Shown: piece by piece, positions 23,040 through 38,000 of the stretch
How positions within the stretch are numbered: position 1 is the first letter of the stretch
How the letters are laid out: each line of letters opens with the position of its first letter
From: Dipylidium caninum
Lineage: Eukaryota; Platyhelminthes; Cestoda; Cyclophyllidea; Dipylidiidae
Assembly: GCA_017562135.1 (NCBI GenBank)
Contig: QEYB01000599.1
Span: forward strand, 124,001 to 188,000
Direction: 5' to 3'
DNA length: 64,000 nucleotides
Position numbers and translations under genes: made by a program
Notes under the pieces: generated by a model
The model's input: only the letters and a program-made list of their open reading frames with translations
The model's database searches: none
Told to the model about the DNA's origin: nothing

Positions 23040-26000
23040 CTGCGAGAAGAAGGAAAATTGCCTGTCTGCTCGATTGTAGCATCCAGGTCCCCTCTTCGTG
23101 GCTTAGCCCGAGGGCCGACAATGCGGGAGACGGGGCTTACAAGGCCTCCGCCAACCAGCTGACAACACCACACTTTCCCGACTCGCATCCACAGGCGACT
23201 CGAGATTGACTTTTCATATTGCGCTCGGGGAAGAATGTTGTGTCGCTTCAGGAAGGTCAGGGGAGACTAACTCGGCCACTCGCGCTCCGAAGCCCGAAGC
23301 CTGGTGGTGTCGAGGACGAAGTCCTCCTCGAAAGGAGGCGAAGGTACTGCGGAGGAAGACTGGCCGCATTCTCAAATAATTGACGACTTCAATAGAACCT
23401 TGGGTGAGGAGGCCGACTTGCAGCTAAATTATGACAACGCAGCTCCTGCCAGCGCCCTCCGCACCTCCTGCCGCGCCCGGACCTGCCGATCTCCGAAGGG
23501 CAGTCGGGACTTGGGCCCCACCTCGCTACGGGCGGTCCCATTTTTCCCCTTTCGAGGCGTCATGGGGAGAGGCGAATGGGATTTTCGCTGCTGCTACTTG
23601 CATTTTCCACGCTTCGGTGTCATTAGCCAAGTTTAGAAGTCGGTGTCATTCCAATTTGTCCTCTGCACGAAGTCGACGGCGGTGGAGGAGAAGAAGAAGG
23701 AGGCGGAGGAGGAGACAGCGGCAGGACCCACCAAATGGATCCACTGCGCGTCCCCCTTTTGGGATGGAGTTGTGTGTGCCAAAAAATCCAACTAGCCGGC
23801 ATTAGGGGCAGATGTTTTTTGCACAGGCCGTCCGAAACAAAACTACCTGCCTTCCTCCGCGCAGTCGAGGCTGTGGCCTCCCGCGGGAGGCTTGGTCGGG
23901 GCGCCCGGAATGTCGAGCGAGCATTCGATGCTGTCGACTGCGTGTGGACGCGGGAAAAGCTTGCAATGCGATTCGGGAATTTCCAGGCCTCTCGGTGGTG
24001 GAGCGGAGAGCGGACTCCACTCGCGGTGAACAGTCAAAGCGACGGAGGGACCGACAGGCCCTACTGCGATGAATGGAACACCCCAAAGGTCCCCAAGGCC
24101 GCCTGATGCTTTCCCAGGAGGCCAACAAGCAGGATGAAGCACTCCTGCCACGTGTAGGAAGACCTACGCTCATGGTGTACATTCTCGGACGGCGCTTCGC
24201 CCGTCAGCTCACCTCTGAGGTGGCCAAAAGCGAACTGAAAAGACAGCCTAAGCAGAGTCGTCTGCCAGGCGATTACCCCGGCAATGGGGTAATTGGAGGG
24301 GCGAGGGTGGCGAGGATAATCTCAACCCCTCCCCTCTCGCCCCGCCTCCCGGGCTTGTACATAATCCTACGTCTTAGTAAAGTGAGTTCAGCACGCAGGG
24401 AGATGCGAGCGCGGCGGAGTGTTGCCTCACGAAGGGGCGATCGCTTCAGCGGTCGGCCAAACTGCAGAAAGTTGGCGAGGGGAGGAGAGATTTTGATAAT
24501 CCCACCTCCTCGTGGGGCTAAAACTAATTGGCTGTGGTCCATGCTCCTCCTCCTCCGCCTCCTGTGCCTCCTCCAGTCTGCGTCGCCTTTGTTTTGGACG
24601 GAGAGGAGAAGGCCGGAGAGGGCGCAGCTTCGGTAGCCAAAACCCCAATTAACAGATGTCAAACGTCAGTCAAAATTAGAACTTCCCCCCAACGTTTGAC
24701 ATGCTGTCAAGACTCTCGCAAACGAAATTGCCTCAAGGCAAAACAGCGAGTCGGTGGACGGTGTGAGGCTGAAAGTGTCAACGGCGCTTTAGACAACGAC
24801 AGGGCTCGAGGCCCCTAGCTGACGCCAACTGCCGTCGTTGGCCACGCCTGTGGACCACCGAGGCCTGGACGAGGGCGTTGCGAGGTAGGAGAGCGCGTGT
24901 CTCTCCCATCGGGGCTTCCGCAGTGCTCTTGTGATTCACTGATGCGTGCAGGGCTGCGGTGAATGCAACTGTGATGGAATTTCTGGGGTCTGCAGGCACT
25001 CCGCACACACACACACGGAAGAAGCGTTGCAGGAAGCGCATTTCCGGTGGGGTTGATGGGTTGCTTTGGACGCAATTTCGCATTTTACGATTATGATTAT
25101 TGTGCGTGTGTTTCTCCCACTGCTCCCCTGGGCCCATAAATCACCGTGTGGGGCAGGCAAATCAACGCGGTAAGCGGAGTTTTTAAGACCGAGTAAAGCG
25201 TTTGCCACAAGGACGCCCACTCCCCTCTCCCGCCCTCCCTCCTCCCGCCCGCCCGCCCGCTCGCCTGCCTGACTGTGTGTGCATGTGTGTGTGACGACTT
25301 GATCCTTCGTGCCATCATCTGGTGGATAGTCGAGGAGACCACGATCAGAGCGATTAATTCGCCCCTTTCCCCCTTCAAAAAGGGTAGGAAATTCAACTCC
25401 ACTGGGGGGCGGAGGGGGCAGACGTGAATATGTGACTGCTGACGATATTTAGACGAGATGATTCAAAATTAACGTCAACTACGCGCAGGTGTAGCGGCAA
25501 AATTGCCGAATGGCATAGTCGACTGCCCGACTGTGAAAGCCCCTGCGGCGCATTGTCTTCCATGACGCCGCGACCAGTTGATGGGTCGAAGGGAAGTAGA
25601 TGAAAAAGTAAGCTCCACGCGGCACGTACCCCCGCGGTGGGTGTGAGTGTATTTCGTTGGCAAAAGTGCCCGCGGAGGGAAATCGACTCCGCCACGGCCA
25701 TTTGCCAGCAATGAGTCAAAGCTGCAGAAGTGTCAAACGCCCATTACGAGGGGGAGAGGGTGAGATGGAGGCAGAGAGGCGAAGAGGCGAGAGAGAGCAG
25801 AGAGAGAGAGAGAGGGCGCGAGAGCCAGAGTCAGAGGAACGTAGACTTCACAGGAGTGTTGCCAAAAGTCGCCACATTCATGTACTTTTAAGCGCCACGG
25901 CGACCAATCGGAGACGTAAACGCATAGTGTGCTGCCATCGACATTACTGCCAACTCAAAATGTTGCTTCCCCCGTAGAGAAACTTCCGTTTGACCGGCAG

Positions 26001-29000
26001 ACTTTGTCTTCTTTGTCACCGTCTAGCCCTGCAGCCTCTCCTCGCCACTATAATAAACTTATCGCCACTGACATGCATAAAGGCGGGGAGGTGGCGTGGG
26101 GAAAGCAAAGACCCGTCTGTAGGAGGAGGAAGAGGAGGAGAAGAGAATGGTAGCCACCTAGCGCCTTCTGTCACGCTACTTGGCGGAGGGGAGAAACGTT
26201 CTTCGTGAAAAGGGAATTGAGCAGTTGGTTTAGAAAAAACGGATCTGCTAAATAGTCAGAGGGTTGAATGAATGTAAGGAGACACTTGGCATTTCTCTTT
26301 GACAAGTGAGAGATTTTTCTGGCCAGCCTACTGAAGTCACTAATAAGTAGGTGAATCAGGTTGAAGCTTGAACGGGTCAAACACTTACCTGATCGGTCGA
26401 CGCGTGATGTACCTCGTGCCGTCGGTGCGTTTCTTCACCACCCACTCCATAAGTGGTCGAGTCTGTGCCTGCGAATTGGCGTGCGCCTCTCGATGACCAC
26501 CGGAAGGGTTACTCTGACTGCCGCCGCCGTAGGTGGAGTTAATGACGCCGTACGAGGTGAAACAGATGCTGTCATTGTCGGTCCCGCCGTTGGTATCGTC
26601 GGGTACTTTTGGGCCTCCCGCTGCATCCACGGCGGCGTAGGGTGTCTCATAGATGTTGGAGGAAGCCGTATCATCCTGAAAGTACACGAAACCGCCTGAC
26701 TTTGCGTACCTTTGAGAGTGTGAGCCGATGCGAGCAGGTGGGAGTAGAGCCCAGACCCTATGAGAGATCCAACACGGGCTCTAGGACTTCCACCCGAACC
26801 CGAAAGTCTGCCATTTCGAACCCGAAAGTCTGCCATTTGACTCTGGCGCGTCATCGACGCCTCACCAGGCCACACGGCCTGTCAAGTGGCCAACAGTTTT
26901 GTTCATTTCACCCTCGAAAAGCATTGCCGGCCGCACCCACGCTCGTTGACTCGACACCGACAAGCCATATCAACTTGTCTTTGCCATATTTAACTGCTGT
27001 TTCTTCCGTCTTCTGCCCTTTCGCACTCTCCGGCCGAGATGTCATGGCCGGCGGCCATCAACCTTCACACCAGCTTATTTCAAGCACGTTTACAGTAAAG
27101 TGAATCCAACAGGATGGAGAGGCAATGCCCAACTCTACGTACTCGGCCACAGCCACCAAATACGCAGTTTCTGCTGGGCTAGTAAGCGGACGACCGGCTG
27201 GCAGAAGGAGGGAAGGATAAAGTAATCCGCTGGCCGCGATCGGAAAAATCTGAGGCAGCCTCTTCCCTTGCAGGGGACGCAATCCCATCTTTTTGCGTAT
27301 GTGTGCCTGTGTGTGCAGAGTTAAGCGTCCTCGCCGCCGACTACCCAGGAGGCAGCATCATTCGGTAAGTGGGAAAGGAGACACACCTGGACAATTGGCA
27401 AATCTTTTGGTGTTTATTCACTGTTTTATTCTCATTTCTTAGCATCCCTAGGAGACAACTTTGCTGCTCCTGCTTCCACTCTAACCGAAATAATCCCCTC
27501 GTCCCAGTGTCCGTGAAATAATCGCTGAGTTTAGCGCTGAGACCAGCATGTCCGGACACTCACCTGACGCCTGTCTTCAGGCACACCGGATTTCCCCGAG
27601 TACATCCAAGTCTGCGGTCTCTGCGGCGAGGAATAGCGGAATTGGGACATCATGCCCGAGGCAGCGGTGGGCGGGACGGGCGGTAGGAAAAGCGGTGGCG
27701 GCGGTGGGGGCGGAGGAGGCGGGTGGCGGCCATTTTTGAAGTATCGGTCGTAGAACTCGTAGGGTTGATGGTGGAGGAAGGCGTGGTGCAGGAAGAGGTT
27801 TGGTGTACACACCGGATTCATGTAGGCGGGGTTGGCGGCGAGATCTTCGTAGACGCCGCCCGCCCCCACGCCCCTTTGGTGAGGGGGGCAGACGGAGGCG
27901 TTGGGACCTGCAGCGGCGGCGACTGAGGAGGAGGTGGCAGACGTGGAGGAGACGCAGGAGAGCTTGCTGCCGCTCAGACTGCCTCCAGCCGAGTGGGTTG
28001 TCGACTTAGCAGGCCCAATTTCTCCGGCATTCGGGATGCTTTCTGCAGGCAGAGGGTAGTGAAATCACGTCTCCTTCTCCCTCAACATCATTTTATGACC
28101 CACTTGAATAAAAATTGGCCGAACTACTAGTGGAAGGCTCGAGGCACCCGTAGGGAGGAGTCTATCTGTCGGCGGGGGCAGGTAGATGGAGGAATTCGCT
28201 CTCTCGCGCCAAAAACGCTTCCTTTCAACGAAATTGTGGGCATCACGTGAGTCTGTCGGTGCGTGCGGTAGCCTCCACTCCGCTCGGTCAGAGACTTGTG
28301 CAGACTAAGTCTGTCCCGCCGCGAATCTCGGCCGCCCTGTTCTAAAAGCCTTGGCACTTTCAAGGTCTCCACGTGGGACGCGGTTAAAGAGAGGCAGTTT
28401 AGAAGAACGCCGCTTCAAAGCCGCCCCAACTCATGCCGAGGGCGGTCTTTTAAGACCAAATCGTGTGTAGAGTCTCGCGGACAAATTCATCCGAGACTGA
28501 GTTGAGGGGCGTTTCCTCTTTGTTGTCAGTGCACTAAGTGGATGGGACAAATTCCTACCAAACACCATTTTCCATCCCATCGTGGCCATTTTTCCACTGA
28601 TTTAATCACTCCGGAGGGTTGAAAAGCCATTGGTCTCCCATGAATGGGAGAGTAAAAACTTCGTCGAGATGAATTTACTAATTAGGAGGTTTATTTTGGA
28701 ATACCTGAGTCGTTAACCAGATTCCGAGACCATTTATACTGAACGGTAGACGAATTGCTGTTCGCTTTCTCTGCTCGGACTGGGCCAACGGACAGATCAC
28801 CTCGTAAGGCCGTAGAACCTAGTCGTGCTGCGTGAAGCACTTAAAACTAGTCCCGGAGAGAGTTGCCCTAACTTTTGTCGGCCATGTGGATGTCCCGTCC
28901 AGGCAGTCGAGTTGACTAACAAAGCCGACGTGACTCGGACGGAATCGGAGAACCGATGGAGGGCGGCGAACCCCTCGTCAGAGTGGAGTGCGAGACCTTC

Positions 29001-32000
29001 GGGCCACCCGTGGGCGTCTTCAGGAGGCCTTCAACTCTCCGTGCACCGCGGAGGCTGCGAGGAAATGCCTTGAAGCCGCGGAGCGATAGACGCAAGCAAC
29101 CTTCATGCATCCAAACACGCACAAACAAACAGATAAGCCGACACGGACGCTGCCAAGGACGAGTTTGGGAGCCTGAGTATTGCGCCGTGGGGCGCCAGGC
29201 ATCCACACTCGGAAGTAGCCCCGCGGACACCTCAGGGGCAGCTCGGAACCCCCACAGATTGTCGTCAATCACACCGGACACCTCGACAAACCTCTGCCAT
29301 TTATGGCCATGCTGATCGAGCGAAAATCTTCGTTTCCCCTGACGAACAGCCCGAAATTCGTCTCTTATTGCGCTGTCTACGCTGATTTGTAGAGAAATTT
29401 GGGTATGGATCGAAAAAAACTCGGGGAAAGTGGGAATGACACCTCTGAATCGCCTCAACTTACCGGGATTTAGGAGGCGAAGCGCAGTGAAATGCACGAA
29501 GTCGATTTCCCGCAAGCCATGTGCTATCGCGGGCGACGAAACAGCCGCCCCGCCCGGCTTCCTCTCCATTCACCGGCAGAGCACACGCCTCTTGGCTCGA
29601 AAGGCCAACTTTGGAGGCGGTTGCGCTCGCTTCCTGAGGCTACGACTTTCGCGAGAGTCAGCAGTGAGGACTGCGCCGTCTCGGGCGGAGCTCGCAGTGA
29701 ATTGTTACAACAGCCCAGCGAGGCAATGCCCACGGTAGGACGATTAGTTAGGACGAAGAAGGGCCCGGACAGGCAACGGGAGGGTGTTGACCAGCCCACA
29801 GGCTAGACACCGGCGTCCCCAACATTCCGAGGAATTCCTCGGCGGCGCAAGCTCCTTACCCGGTCTTTCACAGCTCCCGGTCGATCCCACGTGGCTGGAT
29901 CTGCTCCCTCGACGCGTGAACTGCGTCGCCGGATTGAAACGCGCCAGAGGCTGCACCGACGCCACTTCCTTGTCCGTCTCGGCGATGGACCAGATGGAGG
30001 AGGGGTTGGTGGGCGGCAGAGACGCGTGGCCTTTCGTTTGGGCCGCTGTCACGTCGAGGTCAAAGGGAGCGGAGAGGTGAGTGGCCACCGGTTGGCGGTG
30101 GGACAGGGAGAGGGTGAGTGGGTTTCCCCCCTGTTTGGGCATTACAACTGCCTCGTAGTAGTCGCCTGCATTGATGGCTGAGGCCCCGGAAGACGCTGAA
30201 ATGATTTCACAGTTTATGGTCGAGGGAAAATGACATTGACGTTGGCCCTGCCCCGACGTTGTAAGACCACTTAACCAGCGTCCATCACGTAAAGGTCAAC
30301 TTCGTTTTTCCTGCCACTCTGGCATTTATCCCAAGTGTTCACACGCACACAGGCACACATCCGAGCAATTTATTGTCATTTCCTCGCGAAATACACAAAT
30401 TACGGGTGATACAACACTGTTGCCGCCGCTGGTGCCGCTGACCAGGACGGGGATAAACGGCGGCGTCGGTCTTGTGGCCCTCGGCTCAAGGAATTCTGCG
30501 AGGCGGCAGCACGGGCCAGTCTGGCGGCTGCCTTGAACTCCAGAGGGCGTCAAATTCTCCAATTTTCTCCATCTAATTCACTTACCCCACTTTGTTTCAC
30601 AAAAGAAGACAGACAGACGGCCAGACAGGCAAGCAGACAGTCAGGTAAACAAAAACGGAGCCGGACGGGCGTACGCCCGTGACCAAAGTGGAGGTGGAGA
30701 GGCGGGACAGCCGGAGTTGATGCTAATTCTCTTGCCAGCAGCGTAGTAATGAGTGAGGACTGACGGAGACCTTCGACGCCATGCTGTGCCTATTTTTGAC
30801 AGCCTAATGATGAGGGTAATTATATTGTCACTTTTGCAATGTCATCACAGAGTGGAGGCGGAGAAGACTCATCGCTGTCAAAACATGTCCCCTTTTGGTC
30901 CGAAGCCAGCTCCGAAGGGGAGCAACTCCCTCCCCGAAAAGTATTGCCTCCCACGGGGAACAGACTCCGTCGAGAAGTGAAACTCCCGAGGAAACGGGAG
31001 CGACGAGAAGTGGGACGAGGACAGGAGAGCAGCGATCCGCTGCCCTGAAGGGCTTCAACCCCCTCGGCGTGTCACCCACTGCCAACGGTTAGAGCAAAAA
31101 GTGGCCAGATTAAGCGTTAGACCGTGGCCAGGGCCGGTGGTGTTTACAGCCACCTATGTTGTGACGCAGATGTGCGCACGACCGACCACTTCCGTTCTGG
31201 CGGGCTGAAAAGTCAGTAGACAGTCTTACCAAGTAGCCTCGTTCGTACGTCCCCGGTTTTGCTGACAGGCCTTACCCTCGGCCGGTGGACAGTCTACGAT
31301 TGGGAGGACTGGGCACTTATAACCCGGCCGAGTCCATCCTGACCTTTGGCTCCCCGAGCGGCCGGAGCGGGGACGAAGAGGAGAACCAAACCGCCTCTCA
31401 ATCCTTTTCACTCCACTCATTTACTTAAGAGGCGTGTTCTAAAGACCTCCGCTGGTGTTCACGTGAGAGAGAGAGAGAAAACGAGAGAAAGGTGGACCGC
31501 CAGGCGAACGCTTATAAATCAGGCCGCGGCAGGCAGCAGCAGGCGAGGTGATTAGAAAGTCGCAGAAACACACTCCGTGGGATGAATAATCGCTGGGGCG
31601 GACGGACGGACGGACGGGCGGGCGGGCGGGCGGGCGGACTGGCGGGACTGCGGACGAGCCAACACGGTGGTGTGTGCGTGTGTGTGACTAACAGAGGGGC
31701 CTTGAGTGCGGCGAAGATCTAAGGCCAGGCCAAAGCCCTTCTCGTCTCGCAAAGGGAGACGCCGACATTGCCGCCTTTGGAGGCAAGTGATTATGGCACA
31801 AAATGCGACCTTTCAAAATTCCCTCGCCATCGGTTGCACCCCACGGGTTCTGCGCTCTGCCCTTTACGATCTTCTTCCCGCGCGCTCCCACAACCACCCG
31901 CCTGGCCGGCCGTCCGGGTGTTCTTGCTCACCGGCACGAGGTTAATAGAGAGGCAAGAAATGGCTTCTTTCCCGATCTCCCCGTCCGTTTGCATTTGGTG

Positions 32001-35000
32001 GTCAGTCGACCTTGGTCCTTTAGCGCAGAGCCCGTGAACTAGCGGCGGAGCAGACGGGGAGGCTACTTCAGGCGACGGTCAACACTTTATTCGTTCACCT
32101 TCAGCCAGGCGGAGCCGCCTTGTCCGAGAGGCGCCCCACTTCTGTGTTGCAAGAATGCCTTGGGAAGAGGGCTTCGGGGCCACGGTGAGGAGGGAGAGAA
32201 TCTGCCCTGAGATACTTGCATTTGGCCCCCTTGTCGTCAAAAGGCTCCTTCTCTCAAAGCGGCTCGACATTAGCTCCGCCGTATGAATATAAACGCTTAA
32301 TAATGCACACATCAGCGTAAGTTGTTCATCCAATCTGAACGTCGGGACGTTTCGCCCCAACTTTTCTCCTGCTGTGTGGCCGCTGCATTCGAAAGCGCCC
32401 TCGATGCGATAGAACTCTACAGCGCCGTCTTCCGTCGTCTCCGCCGGTGGGGCCAGCAAATGGAGGAGAGGAGGGGCGTTGGCCTGAGGAGGTGCCTTCA
32501 CTCACCATGGGGCGACTGTAAGATCGGAGCCTGGACTCAGCCTGAAGCTGCTCCCGAGAAACCTGAGTCTCACGCACTGACAACTCGACAGTGCACCAGG
32601 GGCAAAAGTCGGCGGAGCGGGAGGAGAGGAGTCCAGTCCTAACTGGTGTCTAAGGCTAGGCCACGTGCGATTCGCGCCTCCTCCTCCCCGCCTCGACGCG
32701 GGACGGCCGATGACTCCTTCAAGGGACGGAAGTGAACGGCTGGTCGGCTGGAGCACGCTACGCTGCCGAATGCACGGCAGCGACGGGCCAAGAAGCGTCG
32801 GATGTTATACGTGGAAGCGGGGCTTCCTCCCCGTCGAAAGTCGGGAACAACGGATCCCCACCCCCCACCCCACCTCCTCCACACACCCGCCTCAACCTCG
32901 TTGCCGTTGGGACGGCAACGTGGGCAAACCATCCAGGCACGTTGAACCGAGAGTCACTCAACCCTCAAGTGGTTCATCGTCAAGAGACGAAGGGGGATTT
33001 AAGGTTTTTTATACCTCTATTCTATCATCGAGATCGCGACCTTTTACTCCGGTCACTCGTCGCACCGCTTGTGGCCCCCGAGGACGAGTGGAATAAGCCA
33101 AACGTGGTCTAAAACGACCTGAGAGGACGCGGAATGGGGAGGACGTGTTTGACCAACCTCTGGGTTTGGTGATGCCACTGGCAGAAAGGGCCTTCTGTGA
33201 GGTGGACGTGGCGCCCAGTCCCATTCGCGGTGTTTGCCGGGCTTTGGTTGAGGGAATATTCTCGGTGCTCCTCTCTGCGTCGCCGGAGGCCTGCCCTTCC
33301 TCGCCACTCGGTACGACTCCCGCTTCCGCCTCCTCCGACGTCGCCGACGTCACCGCGGTTGCCACCTCCGAAACCACCGGCGCCGTTACTGAGCTGGCGA
33401 CGGCCTCTTTGACCTGCAGGCCGCCGCACATCTTCACGTAGGCGAGTTTGTGGCAGTGCATGGCCAGCGACTGCATCAGTTGACTCAGGTGGATCAGCTC
33501 GTTGTCTAGGAGGTGGACGTTGCTCGCGGAAGCGTAGAAGGCTGTCGCCGCCTCCTGTGCCAATCCCGAGGCGGTGGCGACTCCAACGGCGGCGGTGGTG
33601 GCCGCAGCGATGGATGGATTACTGCCCGCGCTGACGGTGGGGTCGAACAGCGGCCAACCGTTCAACAGCAGGGCTTTGTGCTCGTCAACCTCCTGTCGGA
33701 CGAAAGCAAAAGCATTTGCTGATTAAGGAAACTGTCCGATGGCGTCGGGGAGCGAGAAGAATACGCTGCCGCGGATTTCACCTATCCTAGGGGGAAGAAA
33801 GTGAGTGGCCACATTCCACAGATAAGCCGAAAAACGCGCCACAGTGAAGAAAAAGGAGAAGGCCTGGTTAACAGAGTGAAGTCGAAACACCATCGTCGTC
33901 TTCTCCGCCCTTTCCTTCAGACCGGCTGGGCGGAAGAAGGCGCAGAATGGCGTGGGAACAGGGAGGCCCAACCGATCCCCGGAACGCCCAACGCGGAGGC
34001 GAGGCAACGCGCACGCCGTGGATTAAATTGTACCGAACCTTATTTTTTCTTGAATCTGCAGTTTTGAAAAGACGCGATTTGAATGAATCACTCGCTGCTT
34101 CTTTATTTGTAACGGCAAAAAAGGCGGTGCACAGGTCTCGGCGAGAAGCGGTGCGGACGTCGTGGGATGACGTTGGCGCAAACGCTGCGAACGCAAATTT
34201 GGACCTTCCAAGCCCCATTTCATCCGGCTTGGGATGTCTCGAAAAACTTCGCCTTTCGGTCGGACTACACGACGCCGGGAGGTGAGAGCTGAGATCCGCA
34301 TTCCAGACTCCCGGGATTAGAATACCTCGTTCCAGTGAAGAGTTGAGGTTAACACAATTTTGACATCCCCTCACCAGTCAAACTACGCATCCTCAAAGCC
34401 GAGACAACCATCCGCGGTGGAAGGAAGCTCAGGCGATCCATCGGTCAGAAAGCAGCCCACTGACAGCTACTTCTTTAGCTTCAGCACACGTGGAGGAGGA
34501 GAAGGCGGTTTAGAGCGCATTTGAAGAAAAAAGACCAAACCAAAATTCTCGTATCACGAGTGGAGGTGGCGAGAAATCCATGGGGAGTTGTCGCGTGGAC
34601 AGAGAAACATTGTCTATGCGGATATACAGAGGAAAAAGAGGGCGCAGGAGGAGGGAAGACGGAGAACTTGAGGCGGAAAAAGTGACAGTGCATTCTTGTG
34701 TTTTTCCATTTTTTTCCCGGACAACACCCCTCTGATGGAGCATCGCGCCTCCGACCCCCTCGTCGTCTCCGACTGGTCCAGCGACCGGCGATTCCTGGTC
34801 CCCTCCGGAAGAAGTCAGGACATGTGGAGTGAAACAGCGCTTTTCGTGTACAATTTAATTAACATCCGGTTCTACTCCGTCGTCCTCCTACGTCCCTCAC
34901 ACGGAGAGTGAAGGCCAGGAAAGGCGGGTGTCGCTCTCCACCCCCCACGGTGCGCAGGCCGGGGCGGCTGCGAGGCTGCGTGGATCCCAATTTTAGCCTC

Positions 35001-38000
35001 CCCCGTCCGCCGTGGCAGGGCGACGTATCGCGTCCAGTGGGGCAATTTTCTTCCACATCTCGAAGTCTACACTGAAGCGTCTTCCTATGGCTGCGCCGGG
35101 ACAGGACCGGGGCGGAGGGGTAGCGCGAGGGGGCGAGAAAGCGGCGTTTGGACACATTCCAACCGCGGCGGGTGTGTGAGTCCGTGGAGTTGTTCAGCAG
35201 CTCACAGTGGAGACGCATTGCCTTCGGTTCAAAGGCTCTCTCCGCCTCAAACGCCTCGCATTTCATGATGGGGAGGAAAAATTACACTTCTTGCTTGCCG
35301 ATCGTTTGAACAGACAGACAGAACAGACTCTCTTTACGTTACCTCGATGCCGCCATTCCGTTACGTCCTTCTAATGGATTATAGCCTTAACAGACGGTGT
35401 ATGGACAGCCTCGGGCCTTCTCCTCCTCGCAATGCCTTCGGCAAAATCTACAGAGGTCTTGGCGACCGAATTATGGTGGGTAACCTCACCTGTTCGGAGC
35501 TCTCCTCCGTCCGCACGCTATCGTCGGTCGTCCGCCCCATGCCGGAGTCCTGGTCCTGCAACAGACAAGGCAAAGGCGAAGTAATCTCGCCAACGGTTTT
35601 CGACGTATAGCCTTAACGCTGAGGTAGTCGCAGGTAATCGGGAGATGGTGGCTCTCCGTCTCGCCCTTCCATTTCCTCCTCTCCTTCCCCTCCGTCTCAC
35701 TCGCGCTCTCACTTCCCGCCCCCCGGTGCCATTAAACAAGACTAGCAGTGATTGACGTTGCCTTGTTTACCTCTGACAGCCCACACTAAATCCTTCAATT
35801 CCACTCTGTTTTTAGCGAGTGGGACCCTCTGGAAAGCTGTTTACTACAGGCTGCTAATGTCACACGGGTCATCGTCATCGGACAGAGCCGTGGAGAGCAC
35901 TCTAATGGAGGGGAGATAAGATCGGTCTGGTGTCACCGTCTGTTAGGCGGAGGACGCGGAGTGCTGACTCCTCTCCGATTCCATCAATGTGAGCTCATCT
36001 ACAGGCGGAGGAGACTCCGACAGGCCTTCGCCGTAGGCGGAGGCCTTCATCGCCACATTGCGGGCTGACGATGCCCTCTAGCACGGCTGCATTCGATTTC
36101 GGTTCAAGGTCATGAGGGCGGAGGATGCCTGCTTGGCGCCCGGAGCTGCGGACAGGGTGTAACTCAGCCAGTCCGCGGTGGAGATGCCAACGCCCTCGTC
36201 GAAGCGCCTCCCGCTACCCCCAAGGCGGACCATATTGTGTCCAGCGCCTTCTCTTGGACCGGTGAGGTGCCGAAGCACCCTTCTGATCAACTGCCCCGCC
36301 TTTTCATATACACCATCCCACGCCCTGACTGTCACAGTTTTCAGGGCAGGAGTGGGGAGTTTGCAGTGGGAAAGGGGAAGGAAGTGGCATTTGGGCAGCT
36401 AGACACAGCTTCCTGTCACGGCTTTCCGCACGCCCGTGGGCCTTCTCAATCATTCCACTACGCTCCGGGGTGAGTGACCTTGAGAAGTGGACTGGGAGGC
36501 AGGGGAGAGGAACAAACGCCCTCTTCAACCTCCCCTCTGCGGAAAACGAGCTCTGACAAGTTGGGCCACTGACGACGACGAGGGTCAGCGTCGGGCCTGC
36601 CTGACTCGCAAGCGTCCCGACTGGCCGAACACGCTACTTTTAACGGACGTGAAGCTCAGTGACCTTCGGGCGTCACATCCACAGCGAAGGTGACAAAGAG
36701 AGGAAAAAATGCGAGACGTCAAACCTTTCCCCTCACGTGGCAATGTCATAAACAGTGAAAAGCAGACGGTTGTTGGGAGGCGCTCATGTAGTGCACGCAG
36801 ATTCCCCTCAAAGAACACCCGCTAAGGCTGTCTTCGGTGGAGGCATCGCAGAAGCCCCCGCCGGTGGCGAGAGGAGAAGAACGTTGCAAACCGGCCCGAC
36901 ACCTCAGCGTCGAAATCTCGTCTCTATGGCCGAAGTCGCAAAATGCTTCCCGCCTGTTAACACCCACTGTTTTGAAAGGTCACTGAAGTGCCGGTCGAAA
37001 TGTCAAATGCCATAAAGCAGGCGAGTTTTACACCCCATAAAAACACTCACACACAAACAGAATGAAGAATTTGAATATCAGCATTTTTCGGGTGTTAAGT
37101 GTGAAACAGAGCGCTCGGCACCTCGTCTAATGACTGACTGGGGCTTCCAATTGCGCTGGCAACGAGATACCCTGCGGACAAGTCTTGCTTGACCTCGAGG
37201 AGACGGATCCATCTCAGTTAAGCGGCAAGACGAGGACACTTTGGAGGTCGACGTCTCCACCAGCGCCTCTCGAACTGCCACGGTCTATGGCAGGCACTGC
37301 TGACAGCACTGCCAACTCTGCCGGTGTGTGGCTCCGCAGCCCAAATTGCAATGGGGGAGAGAGACACCTTCCAACTTACCGGCAGATGGGCGTAGGCGGC
37401 ATTTGAGATGCCAATGTCGAGGGTGGATTCCGGGTAGGGATGCGGGAGGTAGGCTGTCGGCGGACGCGAGGCCACAGACTTCCACGGAGGCTGCCTCACG
37501 AGGGTTATCTTGGCGCAGAGTCCACAACCATTGAAGAGTTCCATAACGTGTTCCCGCGAGGTGATCTCCTGCTCCCCGATCTTCACCAGCCGGTCGCCCT
37601 GCATAATCTGGCCCGAGCGGTGCGCCACGCTGCCCTGTTCAATCTAAATTCGGAGGAAAAGAGAGAACCGATGCCAAGTGAGACGCGGTCGAGTCCGATG
37701 CCCTAAAAGTGCTTCCTCCTCCCTCTCAGGCGGAGTAAACTCTCTCCGACCGCCCCGGCCCCCTCACCATCCTCCGCCAGACGTGAAGCCGGGGGAGCTC
37801 GGTGTGCAAGCGTGGAGGCGGACGGCGGGACAGAGTGGGGTGGGGCGGAGCGCACACTCCTTGGTCGCATTAACATCCTCCATTATCTAATTGTCTTACT
37901 CCTCGCATAAATAATGAATCCTGCGGTCAGTGAATCATCGACGAGGGCAGAGGGGTGCAGGCACACTTCGTCACCAGGATGTTTCGTGTGTCTCCTGCTG

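Noticed and set aside
22585..23209. Several long frames on both strands overlapping PDZRN exon j
   Set aside because: They are shadows of the coding exon; only one frame carries the EERAGG, TTDDDAV and TTV signatures in phase with the preceding exon.
30326..30495. Possible extra PDZRN exon after a strong CTGCCGCCTCGCAG acceptor
   Set aside because: It has an acceptor in a compatible phase but no donor in the required phase, and no PDZRN block is encoded.
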